Shown here: positions 16,472-24,352 of the stretch, one piece after another
Layout of the letters: every line of letters starts with the position of its first letter
How positions within the stretch are numbered: the first letter of the stretch is position 1
Assembly (NCBI GenBank): GCA_015654675.1
Contig: JAATGM010000010.1
Location: 62,001 to 126,000 of the forward strand
Length of the DNA stretch: 64,000 bases
Reading direction: 5' to 3'
Source: Planctomycetota bacterium
GTDB lineage: Bacteria; Planctomycetota; Phycisphaerae; UBA1845; UTPLA1
Position numbers and translations under genes: made by a program
Notes under the pieces: model-generated
What the model was told of the DNA's origin: nothing
Seen by the model: only the letters and a program-made list of their open reading frames with translations
Databases searched by the model: none

Positions 16472-17305
16472 ATGACCGATTATCTGGACGTCAAAACCGA
16501 TTTCGCCGACACCAGCGTCGTCTCGGCCATCGACGAATCATCCCTCTGGTCCGCCCGCTTCGCCCGTCTCCTCCTCGACGAACTCGAGCTCCAGCGCGAC
16601 ATCCGTATCCTCGACCTCGGCTGCGGCGCCGGCTTCCCCCTCTTCGAACTGGCCCACGTCCACGGCCCAAACTGCACATTCGTCGGCATCGACATCTGGC
16701 CTCTCGCCATCGCCCGCGCAGCGATGAAGCTCCGCGTCCACGCCCTCTCCAACGTCCACCTCGCCGTCGCCGACGCCGCCCACCTCCCACTCCGAACCGC
16801 TAGCATTGACCTCGTCGTCTCAAACCTCGGCGTCAACAACTTCGCCGACCCGCCGCTCGCCTTCGCCGAATGCGCCCGCGTCACAAAGCCGGGCGGCCGC
16901 CTCGCCCTCACCACCAACCTCACCGGCCACTTCGCCGAGTTCTACGACGTCTTCTGCGCAACGCTTCTCGCCACCAACCTCGCCGACCGCATCTCCACCC
17001 TCGACGCCCACATCGCCCACCGCGGCTCCGTCGAGTCACTCGCAAAGGCATTCGAGCATGCCCGCTTCGAAGTCGAACGCGCCGTCGAAGACCGCTTCGA
17101 AATGCGCTACCTCGACGGCTCCGCCATGCTCCGCCACCAGCTCACCCGCTTCGGCTTCATCGACTCCTGGCGAAAAATTGTCGGCCCAGATCACGAGCGG
17201 ATCGTCTTCGCCGAACTCGAACGCCGCCTCAACGAACGTGCCCGCCGCGAAAACGGCCTGCGACTCACCGTCCCCATGCTCTACCTCGAAGGCCGCCGGG
17301 TCTGA
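16472..17305 (+). CDS. class I SAM-dependent methyltransferase
   Basis: Rossmann-fold methyltransferase of 277 residues. The SAM-binding motifs are in order: motif I ILDLGCGAGFPL (about residues 47-58), the acidic end of strand 2 VGIDIWPLAIARA, motif II region VADAAHLPLRTASIDLVVSN, and motif III ARVTKPGGRLALTT. The C-terminal third, which would select the substrate, contains FEMRYLDGSAMLRHQLTRFGF. This is UbiE/ArsM-like in general form, but the substrate is unknown. It overlaps no neighbour and ends five bases before the DUF72 gene, which suggests a shared transcript. Confidence 0.8.
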   Translation: MTDYLDVKTDFADTSVVSAIDESSLWSARFARLLLDELELQRDIRILDLGCGAGFPLFELAHVHGPNCTFVGIDIWPLAIARAAMKLRVHALSNVHLAVADAAHLPLRTASIDLVVSNLGVNNFADPPLAFAECARVTKPGGRLALTTNLTGHFAEFYDVFCATLLATNLADRISTLDAHIAHRGSVESLAKAFEHARFEVERAVEDRFEMRYLDGSAMLRHQLTRFGFIDSWRKIVGPDHERIVFAELERRLNERARRENGLRLTVPMLYLEGRRV

Positions 17306-17310
17306 CACCC

Positions 17311-18204
17311 ATGTCCGCGAGTCCGCAAGCTCGACTCTGGATCGGCCCCTCGGGCTGGAGCTACGACGACTGGTTCGGGATCGTCTATCCCAAGCCGCCC
17401 CCGCGCGGCTTCAAACCGCTCGCCTTCATCGCCATGCTCTTTAACGCCGTCGAGGTCAACACCAGCTTCTATCGCGTCCCCTCGCCGCGCCTCACCGAAC
17501 CCTGGCTCCGCCAAACCCCGCCCGACTTCCGCTTCGCCTTCAAACTCACGAACGTCTTCACCCACAAACGCAATCAATTTCCATCCCCGGCAATCGCAAC
17601 TGACTTCATCGACGCGACAAAGCCCATCCGCGATGAAGGCCGCCTCGGTCCGCTTCTGATCCAATTCCCTTGGTCATTTCGCTTCAACCCCACGTCCGTA
17701 GATTGGCTCAACCGCCTAGCCGACACCTTCGCCGAGTTCGATCGTACTATCGAAGTCCGCCACACATCATGGACCGCCCCAGCCGCCCTCGACGCCCTCC
17801 GCGCCATCGGTGGCTACTTCAACATCCATCAGCCGCCCCTCCACGATTGCATCGGTCCAACCTCACACGTCTTCGGCCCGACCGCCTATGTCCGCCTCCA
17901 CGGCCGCAACGCCGCCAATTGGTTCGCCGAAGGCATCCCGCCCTTCGAGCGCTACAATTACCTCTACGACGAATCCGCCCTCCGCGAATGGGCCGATCAC
18001 ATCGAGGCCATGCGCCAAAACGCCGCCGACGTCTTTGTCTTCACCAACAACCACTACAACGGCCAGGGCATCGTCAACGCCCTTGAGCTCCGTGCCATGC
18101 TCGAAAGGAAAAGAGTCCCCGCCCCTGACCAACTCGTGCGCGCCTATCCACGACTGGCCTCCATCGCCGAACCCGTGTTCGATCCCGAACCGCGCCTCTT
18201 CTGA
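17311..18204 (+). CDS. DUF72 (YecE-like) family protein
   Basis: A 297-residue TIM-barrel-like protein of the DUF72 family. Family signatures are visible: WIGPSGWSYDDW at the N-terminus, FNAVEVNTSFYRVPS, FRFAFKLTNVFTH, RLGPLLIQFPWSF, FDRTIEVRHTSW, TAYVRLHGRN and the late DVFVFTNNHYNGQGIVNALEL. The family is widespread, and its biochemical function is not established; a hydrolase or nucleotide-related role has been suggested for the barrel. The ATG at 17311 starts five bases after the methyltransferase stop. The conserved Asn-Asn-His near the C-terminus is intact. Confidence 0.9.
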   Translation: MSASPQARLWIGPSGWSYDDWFGIVYPKPPPRGFKPLAFIAMLFNAVEVNTSFYRVPSPRLTEPWLRQTPPDFRFAFKLTNVFTHKRNQFPSPAIATDFIDATKPIRDEGRLGPLLIQFPWSFRFNPTSVDWLNRLADTFAEFDRTIEVRHTSWTAPAALDALRAIGGYFNIHQPPLHDCIGPTSHVFGPTAYVRLHGRNAANWFAEGIPPFERYNYLYDESALREWADHIEAMRQNAADVFVFTNNHYNGQGIVNALELRAMLERKRVPAPDQLVRAYPRLASIAEPVFDPEPRLF

Positions 18205-18230
18205 TCACAGAACCCCGCCCAACGATTATC

Positions 18231-18887
18231 ATGAACCCAATGAATGACTCCAACGGATCCATCCAACTCGTCGTCTTCGACCTCGGCGGCGTCCTCGTCC
18301 AGGTCGTCGACAGCTTCACCCGCGCATTCGGCAAGGCCGGCGTGGCGCTGCCCCAGTCCCTCCGCGACGAATCCACGCGCCGCGCCGTCGGCGACATCAA
18401 CCGCCGCGCCGAAATGGGCGAAATCGACGCCCGCGGCTTCGCCGAAGCCGCCGCCAATCTCCTACAGCTCGAAATTGATCACATGCACCGCGTCCTCACC
18501 TGTTGGCTCGAAGGCCCTTACCCTGGCGCCGGCGAACTGCTCCGAAATCTTGCCGCAAGAAACATCGCCACCGCCTGCCTGAGCAACACCAACGACCACC
18601 ATTGGCAAGCCATGACCGCGCCCGCCGGCTTCGGAGAACTCAATCTCGCCGAACTAAAGCACCATTTCGCCAGCCATCACCTCCGCCTCGCCAAGCCCGA
18701 CCCGGCCATCTACGCCCACGTCGAACAGAAAACCGGAACTGCCCCCGGTAGGATCCTCTTCTTCGACGACCTCGCAGTGAATTGCGAAGGCGCCCGCCGC
18801 CGCGGCTGGCACGCCTGCCAGATCAAGCCCGACGGCAATCCCGTTGAGCAAATCGATGCCGAACTCAGCCGCCTCCGCGTGCTCTAA
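18231..18887 (+). CDS. HAD-superfamily hydrolase (YihX-like phosphatase)
   Basis: Haloacid-dehalogenase-fold phosphatase of 218 residues. The nucleophile motif is VVFDLGGVLV (Asp-x-Gly rather than the Asp-x-Asp of most phosphatases, as in YihX and dehalogenase-like members). Motif II is TACLSNTND, motif III the Lys of LAKPDPAIY, and motif IV ILFFDDLAVNCEGARRRGW. The helical cap lies between residues about 20 and 90. YihX-type enzymes dephosphorylate small sugar phosphates; the real substrate here is unknown. Two in-frame ATGs (18231 and 18240) are possible starts. It lies 26 bases after DUF72 and before larB. Confidence 0.8.
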   Translation: MNPMNDSNGSIQLVVFDLGGVLVQVVDSFTRAFGKAGVALPQSLRDESTRRAVGDINRRAEMGEIDARGFAEAAANLLQLEIDHMHRVLTCWLEGPYPGAGELLRNLAARNIATACLSNTNDHHWQAMTAPAGFGELNLAELKHHFASHHLRLAKPDPAIYAHVEQKTGTAPGRILFFDDLAVNCEGARRRGWHACQIKPDGNPVEQIDAELSRLRVL

Positions 18888-18946
18888 ATCACCCGCCTGC
18901 CGCCTCGACGTACCTGTGTTAGAATAGCCCACAAAGGAAAAACCCC

Positions 18947-19741
18947 TTGAACGCCGACCGACTCAAAGACCTCCTCGATTCCGTCCGCTCCGGCAAAAAG
19001 CCCGTCGACGACGCCGTCAACGAACTCCGTCATCTTCCCTTCGAATCGCTCGGCTTTGCCACTGTCGACCACCACCGCTCCATCCGCTGCGGCTTCCCCG
19101 AAGTCATCTTCTGCCAGAACAAGACTTCCACTCAAGCCGCCAAAATCTTCGAAAAACTCGCCGACGCCGGCGGCAACGTCCTCGCCACCCGCGCCCGCCC
19201 GAAACACTTTGAGAAGATCAGCAAGAAATTCGAAAACGCCGAATACCACAAAGCCGCCCGCTGCATCACCCTCCGCCAGCGCGAGCCGAAGTGGTCCACC
19301 GGCACCATCGCCATCGTCTCCGCCGGCACCAGCGACGAAAAAATCGCCGAGGAAGCGCGCTTCACTGCCGAGATCATGGACCAGCGCACCGCCACCTATT
19401 ACGACGTCGGCGTCGCCGGCATCCATCGCCTCCTCGCCCAGACCGCCAGCATCCAGCAGGCCAGCGTCGTCATCGTCGTCGCCGGAATGGAAGGCGCTCT
19501 CCCCAGCGTCGTCGGCGGACTCGTCCGCGCCCCCGTCATCGCCGTCCCCACCAGCGTCGGCTACGGCGCAAGCTTCGGCGGCCTCGCCGCCCTGCTCACC
19601 ATGCTGAACTCGTGTGCCTCCGGCATCGCCGTCGTCAACATCGACAACGGCTTCGGCGCCGGCTACCTCGCCTCCACCATCAACCGTCTCGCCGACCGCG
19701 CCAGCCCCACCGACAACGGCGATATCACCGACCAGGACTGA
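18947..19741 (+). CDS. larB: LarB, pyridinium-3,5-biscarboxylic acid mononucleotide synthase
   Basis: LarB carboxylates and hydrolyses nicotinate adenine dinucleotide, the first step of the nickel-pincer nucleotide cofactor of lactate racemase. The N-terminal domain (DRLKDLLDSVRSG) is followed by a PurE-like domain: IAIVSAGTSD, then AGIHRLLAQ, VVAGMEGALPSVVGGLV, PTSVGYGASFGGLAALLTML. The hallmark is NSCASGIAVVNIDNGFGAG, whose cysteine is the catalytic residue of the family. The start is TTG at 18947 with AAGGA eight bases upstream, and a TAGAAT -10-like box lies at about 18920. Neither larC nor larE is in this window, so the pathway partners are elsewhere or missing. It ends three bases before nnrD. 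Confidence 0.9.
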   Translation: MNADRLKDLLDSVRSGKKPVDDAVNELRHLPFESLGFATVDHHRSIRCGFPEVIFCQNKTSTQAAKIFEKLADAGGNVLATRARPKHFEKISKKFENAEYHKAARCITLRQREPKWSTGTIAIVSAGTSDEKIAEEARFTAEIMDQRTATYYDVGVAGIHRLLAQTASIQQASVVIVVAGMEGALPSVVGGLVRAPVIAVPTSVGYGASFGGLAALLTMLNSCASGIAVVNIDNGFGAGYLASTINRLADRASPTDNGDITDQD

Positions 19742-19744
19742 CGA

Positions 19745-20626
19745 ATGCCGCAGCGAATCCACCGCGCCATTCCACGCCTCCCGAAACGCAGAAACGAATC
19801 AAACAAGGGCGACTACGGCCGCGTCCTCGTCATCGGTGGCTCAGCCGGAATGATCGGCGCGCCCGCCCTCGTCGGCCTCGCCGCCCTCCGCTCCGGCTGC
19901 GGCCTCGCGCAGATCGCCGTCCCTCAGTCGATCCAGCAAGCCGTGGCAACATTGGTTCCGTGCGCAACAACGCTCGGCCTTCCAGCTACGACCAGCGGCG
20001 CAATCGCCGCCCGAGCAATAGCCACGCTCCGACCACCACTGAAGAACTGGGCCAGCGTCATAGCCCTCGGCCCCGGAATGTCCCGCTCGCGCGACGGCGC
20101 CAAACTGGTTAACGAGATCTTGAAAGCATCCACCATCCCGATCGTCCTCGACGCCGACGGGCTCAACAACGCCGCATCAAATCCCAACGCACTCATCGCC
20201 CGCCGCCATGCTCCGCTCGTCCTCACGCCCCACCCACTAGAAGCCCAGCGACTCCTCGACGCCTTGAGCATCAAGTCAAACGCCCTCTCGAACCGTCGCG
20301 AAGCAGCCACCTCTCTCGCCAAACGCACCCACGCCATCGTCGTCCTCAAAGGCCACCAGACCCTTGTCACCGACGGCGCGCGCCTCTACACCAACCACAC
20401 CGGCAATCCCGGCATGGCCACCGGCGGTAGCGGCGACGTCCTCACCGGAATCATCGCCGCACTCATCGCCCAGCGCATGCCCCCATTCGAAGCCGCCGTA
20501 CTCGCCGTCCACACCCACGGCCGCGCCGGCGACCTCGCCGCCCGCCAACTCGGCCAGGTCTCCCTCATCGCCACTGACCTGATCGACTATCTTCCCCGCG
20601 CTTTCCTCACCCCCGGCCGCCGCTAA
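19745..20626 (+). CDS. nnrD: ADP/ATP-dependent (S)-NAD(P)H-hydrate dehydratase
   Basis: Ribokinase-like repair enzyme that dehydrates the S form of damaged NAD(P)H hydrate. Family landmarks are KGDYGRVLVIGGSAGMIGAP at the N-terminus, ALGPGMSRS, VLDADGLNN, LTPHPLEAQRLL, VLKGHQTLVTDG and NPGMATGGSGDVLTGIIAAL, the last holding the catalytic Asp. In many bacteria this domain is fused to the epimerase in one protein (YjeF). Here it is separate, and the matching epimerase lies about 19 kb away at 39123. The start is three bases after the larB stop and the gene ends nine bases before the zeta-like ATPase gene. Confidence 0.93.
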   Translation: MPQRIHRAIPRLPKRRNESNKGDYGRVLVIGGSAGMIGAPALVGLAALRSGCGLAQIAVPQSIQQAVATLVPCATTLGLPATTSGAIAARAIATLRPPLKNWASVIALGPGMSRSRDGAKLVNEILKASTIPIVLDADGLNNAASNPNALIARRHAPLVLTPHPLEAQRLLDALSIKSNALSNRREAATSLAKRTHAIVVLKGHQTLVTDGARLYTNHTGNPGMATGGSGDVLTGIIAALIAQRMPPFEAAVLAVHTHGRAGDLAARQLGQVSLIATDLIDYLPRAFLTPGRR

Positions 20627-20635
20627 GATCGCCCC

Positions 20636-21244
20636 ATGCCCCGCAAACTCAAACGCACACCGCAACTCATCGTCCTCGGCGGTCCCAACGGCGTCGGAAA
20701 ATCCACCGTCGCCCCCTTCCTGCTCCGCGACGAGTTCAACATCACCGACTTCGTCAACGCCGACGTCATCGCCCGCGGACTCTCGGGCTTCAGCCCGGAG
20801 TCCGCCGCCATCGAAGCCGGCCGCATCATGCTCGAACGCCTCCACGCCCTCGGCGACTCAGGAGAAAACTTCGCCTTCGAAACCACGCTCGCTAGCCGCT
20901 CACTCGCTCCGTGGATCACGAAGCTCCGCGAGTCCGGCTACTTCTTCCGCCTCAACTACGTCTGGGTCCCCAGCGCCGACACGTCCGTTGCGCGCGTCGC
21001 TCGCCGAGTCCGCCTCGGCGGACACAACGTCCCCGAGTCTGACATCCGCCGGCGATTCAAAAGAAGCATTTGCAACTTCTTCGAGCTTTATCAACCGATT
21101 GCAGACGAATGGATCGTCTGGGACAATTCCGCAGGATTGGCTCAGGAACTCGCCGCCGGAAGTGGCCACCGAACGGTCGCTGTCGCCAATCGCGAACTCT
21201 GGGATACAATAGTGCGAGCGAATATCGATGAAGCGGCACCGTGA
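20636..21244 (+). CDS. zeta-toxin-like P-loop kinase (COG4185-type)
   Basis: A 202-residue P-loop protein. The Walker A motif GGPNGVGKST lies at residues 15-24, followed by VNADVIARGLSGFSPESAAIEAGRIM. The pattern FAFETTLASRSL and the Arg-rich lid VARVARRVRLGGHNVPESDIRRRF are typical of zeta-like ATPases. True zeta toxins phosphorylate UDP-N-acetylglucosamine and block wall synthesis; the chromosomal COG4185 group is poorly characterised. The last 17 bases overlap a small basic gene in another frame, a gene order common in toxin-antitoxin modules though here the kinase comes first. It lies upstream of purD and murD, so a link to the wall precursor pool is possible but unproven. Confidence 0.8.
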   Translation: MPRKLKRTPQLIVLGGPNGVGKSTVAPFLLRDEFNITDFVNADVIARGLSGFSPESAAIEAGRIMLERLHALGDSGENFAFETTLASRSLAPWITKLRESGYFFRLNYVWVPSADTSVARVARRVRLGGHNVPESDIRRRFKRSICNFFELYQPIADEWIVWDNSAGLAQELAAGSGHRTVAVANRELWDTIVRANIDEAAP

Positions 21245-21497
21245 CGACAATCTGAATGAGTTGCGAGCGAGCATCCGCGCCGGCCGCCGCGCCTTCGCCC
21301 GCGCCGCGCACTTCGCCCGCCGCGAACACAAGCTCCACGGCGTCCCCCTCATCGTCTGCGACAAAAACGGCAAGGTCATCGAGATCCCCCCGGAAAAAAT
21401 CGTCGTCGGCCCCGACCCCGCCCTCAACCCGCCCAAACGCCCCGTGCCGGCCAAATCCAGGGCGCGTCGTTCCCCAAAGAAACAGTCGCGCCGCTAG
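21228..21497 (+). CDS. small basic partner of the zeta-like kinase
   Basis: An 89-residue protein that begins 17 bases inside the kinase gene. The N-terminus is helical and basic (LNELRASIRAGRRAFARAAHFARREHKLHG). It is followed by a short strand pair PLIVCDKNGKVIEIPPEKIVV and a Lys/Arg/Pro-rich disordered tail (SRARRSPKKQSRR). This helix plus VVxDxxGKVxxIPP arrangement is often found beside COG4185-type kinases, so it may act as a neutralising partner. No DNA-binding motif is certain, although the basic tail could bind nucleic acid. The overlap implies translational coupling. Confidence 0.65.
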   Translation: MKRHRDDNLNELRASIRAGRRAFARAAHFARREHKLHGVPLIVCDKNGKVIEIPPEKIVVGPDPALNPPKRPVPAKSRARRSPKKQSRR

Positions 21498-21539
21498 TCC
21501 GCCCTTGCATCCCCGCCCCATCCCCCTAAAACTCCCATC

Positions 21540-22955
21540 ATGAAGATTCTCGTCGTCGGCTTCGGCGGACGTGAACACGCCATCCTCGCCAAGCTCGCCC
21601 AGTCCCCGCGAAAGCCCACGCTCTTCGTCGCGCCGGGCAACGGCGGCACCACGTCGCTCGCCACCAATCTCGAAATCGCCGCCGACCAAATCGACCAGCT
21701 CCTCGAATTCGCCCAGAAAGAAAAAATCGATCTCACCGTCGTCGGACCCGAAGACCCACTCTGCGCCGGCATCGTCGATCGCTTCGAAGCCGCCGGCCTC
21801 CGCATCTTCGGCCCGCGCGCCGCCGCCGCCCGCCTCGAAGGCAGCAAGGCCTTCGCCAAGCAGCTCATGAAGGACGCCAGCGTCCCCACCGCCGACGCCC
21901 GCATTTTCGAGCCCACCGATCAGGAGCGCGACGCCCGCCGTCTCGTCGCCCGCGACCGCACCATGGGCCAGCGAACTCGGCTTTTCGAAGGCGCCACCCT
22001 GTGCTTCCCAATCCTCGGCCCGCGGCCCATGCTCGCCGAGTCCCCCACGCGCATCGCCATCGCCTGGGAATCCGCCCGCGACTATGTCGCCACCCGCGAA
22101 GCCGGCCTCGTCGTGAAGGCCTCCGGCCTAGCCAAAGGCAAGGGCGCCTTCGTTTGTGACGAACCCGCCGAAGCCCTTGAAATCCTCGAAAAGCTCATGC
22201 ACGACCGCATCCTCGGCGACGCCGGCGACTCCGTCGTCGTCGAAGAACGAATCGTCGGCATGGAAATGTCCGTCCTCGCCCTGGTCGACGGAAAGTCGAT
22301 CTACCTCCTCGAACCCGCCTGCGACTACAAGCGCCTGAAGGACGACGACGAAGGCCCCAACACCGGCGGCATGGGCGCCTACTGCCCCGCGCCCGAATTC
22401 ACCGACGCCCTCGCCACGCAGGTCGCCTCTGAAATCTTCGTCCCAGTGGTTGACGCCCTCAAACGCGATGGCATCCAGTACAAAGGCGTCCTCTTCGCCG
22501 GCCTGATGATCACCCCGGGTGGCCCAAAAGTCCTTGAGTTCAACTGCCGCTTCGGCGACCCCGAAACTCAGCCCATCCTCGCTCGCCTCAAAACCGACCT
22601 CATCGACATCTTTGAAGCTGTTATCGACGAGCGCCTCGAAGACCTGACCATCGAGTGGGACCCCCGCCCCAGCGTCTGCGTCGTCATCGCATCCGGCGGC
22701 TACCCCGACTCCGCCAAGAACGGCGTCCCCATCATCGGTCTCGATGCCGCCGCAAAAGTCCCCGGCGTCCAGGTCCTTCACGCCGGCACGCGTTTGATGG
22801 GCGGCCGATGCGTCACCGCCGGCGGCCGCGTCCTCGGCATCACCGCCGCAGCCGACTCGTTCGCCGACGCCCGCAAGCGGGCCTACGAAGCCGTCAGCAA
22901 AATCTCGTTTGAAGGCATGCAGTACCGCAAAGACATCGCCCTGCGAGTCGAATAA
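21540..22955 (+). CDS. purD: phosphoribosylamine-glycine ligase with an internal insertion
   Basis: GAR synthetase, second step of purine synthesis: joins phosphoribosylamine and glycine with ATP. The N-domain (MKILVVGFGGREHAILAKLA, VVGPEDPLCAGIVDRF) and the ATP-grasp core (VVKASGLAKGKGAFV, VVEERIVGMEMSVLALVDG, LKDDDEGPNTGGMGAYCP, VLEFNCRFGDPETQ) are all present. At 471 residues it is about 50 longer than usual. The excess lies at residues about 125-175, between ARIF and SARDYVATREAGLVVKA, where normal PurD has only a few residues. The insert includes TMGQRTRLFEGATLCFPILG. It keeps the frame and causes no obvious loss of catalytic residues. The gene lies 42 bases after the zeta partner and 12 before murD. 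Confidence 0.92.
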   Translation: MKILVVGFGGREHAILAKLAQSPRKPTLFVAPGNGGTTSLATNLEIAADQIDQLLEFAQKEKIDLTVVGPEDPLCAGIVDRFEAAGLRIFGPRAAAARLEGSKAFAKQLMKDASVPTADARIFEPTDQERDARRLVARDRTMGQRTRLFEGATLCFPILGPRPMLAESPTRIAIAWESARDYVATREAGLVVKASGLAKGKGAFVCDEPAEALEILEKLMHDRILGDAGDSVVVEERIVGMEMSVLALVDGKSIYLLEPACDYKRLKDDDEGPNTGGMGAYCPAPEFTDALATQVASEIFVPVVDALKRDGIQYKGVLFAGLMITPGGPKVLEFNCRFGDPETQPILARLKTDLIDIFEAVIDERLEDLTIEWDPRPSVCVVIASGGYPDSAKNGVPIIGLDAAAKVPGVQVLHAGTRLMGGRCVTAGGRVLGITAAADSFADARKRAYEAVSKISFEGMQYRKDIALRVE

Positions 22956-22967
22956 GGAACACCCAGC

Positions 22968-24314
22968 GTGAACACGGACGTTCGCGGAAAACGCATCATC
23001 GTCATGGGCCTCGGACGCTTTGGCGGCGGCGTCGGCGTCAGCCGCTGGCTAGCCGCCCAGGGCGCCGACGTCCTCGTCACCGACCAGGCCGCCGAAGCCG
23101 ACCTCGCCGACTCCATCCTCAAGCTCGATCGCTCCCGCTTCACCTGGCGTCTCGGCGGCCACGACCCCGCCGACCTGGATCGCGCCGACCTCCTCGTCGT
23201 CAGCCCCGCCGTCGACAAGCCGCGCTCCGAGTTCTTCCAGGCCGCCGTCAACCGCCGCATCCCCTGGACCACCGAGATGAACCTCTTCCTCGAGCGCTGC
23301 CCGGCCAACCTCATCGGAATTACCGGCTCCGCCGGAAAGTCTACCACCACCGCCATGGCCGGCGCAATTCTCGAAGCCGCCGCGACCGCCGACACGCCGC
23401 TCAAAGGCAAGCGCGTCCTCATCGGCGGCAACATCGGCCGCTCTCTGCTCGATGAGATTTCGACCATCAAACCCGACGACTGGGTCATCCTCGAACTCTC
23501 CAGCTTCCAACTCGAAGATGCCGCGGGCATCCGCCGCAGCCCGACCGTCGCCCTCATCACCAACCTCCGCCCCAACCACCTCGACCGCCACGGCGACATG
23601 GAAAGTTACGCCAACGCCAAGCTCAACATCGCCCGCTTTCAGTCATCCGCCGACGTCACCTTCATCCACGAATCCGAGTCCGACCTCCGCACTCGCCTCG
23701 AAGCCCTCAAACTCCGCTCCCCCATTCGCACCTTCGGCGATCGCGCCACACACGACCAACTCGCATCCGCCCTCCGCGTCCCCGGCCGCCACAACCGCGA
23801 CAACGCCGCCGCTGCCCTCGCCATCGCCGGCCATCTCAACGTGCCCGACACAGTCTCATTGGCCGCCCTCGCCGAATTCCGCGGCCTGCCCCACCGTCTC
23901 GAATTCGTCCGAGACCACAACGGTATTCAGTATTTCAACGACTCAAAATCCACCACCCCCGAATCCGCTCGCATCGCCTTGGAAGCGTTTGAGTACCCAG
24001 TCGTCATCCTCCTCGGCGGCTACGACAAACACGTCGAGTTCGACGACCTCGCCTCCGCAGCAGCCCGTCGCGCCCGGGCCGCCATCTGCTATGGTGCAGT
24101 CCGCGAAAAAATCGCCGCATCGATCCAAACCGCCGCCCCGCGCCTCCAGGTCCAAATCGTCCCGGACCTACCCGCCGCCCTCGCCGCCGCCCGCTCAACG
24201 GCCCAAACCGGCGACGTCGTCGTCCTCTCCCCCGCCTGCGCCAGCTACGACCAGTTCATCAATTACGAGCAGCGCGGCGAACTCTTCCGCAAGCTCGTCA
24301 CCGTCCTCCCCTGA
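22968..24314 (+). CDS. murD: UDP-N-acetylmuramoyl-L-alanine-D-glutamate ligase
   Basis: Cytoplasmic Mur ligase that adds D-Glu to UDP-MurNAc-L-Ala. The start is GTG at 22968. The UDP-binding Rossmann domain (IIVMGLGRFGGGVGVSRWLA) is followed by the P-loop GITGSAGKSTTT, NIGRSLLD, LELSSFQLED, ITNLRPNHLDRHG and GRHNRDNAAAALAIA. The C-terminal domain has YFNDSKSTTPESA and LLGGYDKHVEFDDL, with the closing VVLSPACASYDQF. The P-loop uses SAGKS where many Mur ligases have TNGKS. Length is normal at 448 residues. Its presence supports a peptidoglycan wall. It is not in a dcw cluster; its neighbours are purD and a sugar-phosphate mutase. Confidence 0.95.
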   Translation: MNTDVRGKRIIVMGLGRFGGGVGVSRWLAAQGADVLVTDQAAEADLADSILKLDRSRFTWRLGGHDPADLDRADLLVVSPAVDKPRSEFFQAAVNRRIPWTTEMNLFLERCPANLIGITGSAGKSTTTAMAGAILEAAATADTPLKGKRVLIGGNIGRSLLDEISTIKPDDWVILELSSFQLEDAAGIRRSPTVALITNLRPNHLDRHGDMESYANAKLNIARFQSSADVTFIHESESDLRTRLEALKLRSPIRTFGDRATHDQLASALRVPGRHNRDNAAAALAIAGHLNVPDTVSLAALAEFRGLPHRLEFVRDHNGIQYFNDSKSTTPESARIALEAFEYPVVILLGGYDKHVEFDDLASAAARRARAAICYGAVREKIAASIQTAAPRLQVQIVPDLPAALAAARSTAQTGDVVVLSPACASYDQFINYEQRGELFRKLVTVLP

Positions 24315-24330
24315 CCTCATTACCCTCACT

Positions 24331-24352
24331 CCGAAGGCCGATATACCTTCGG
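24331..24352 (+). promoter_or_regulatory. inverted repeat abutting the beta-phosphoglucomutase-like start codon
   Basis: CCGAAGG (24331-24337) and CCTTCGG (24346-24352) form a perfect 7-bp inverted repeat with an 8-base loop. The right arm ends on the base before the ATG at 24353. It could be an operator or a translation-blocking hairpin. There is no T-run, so it is not a terminator for murD. Confidence 0.35.
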
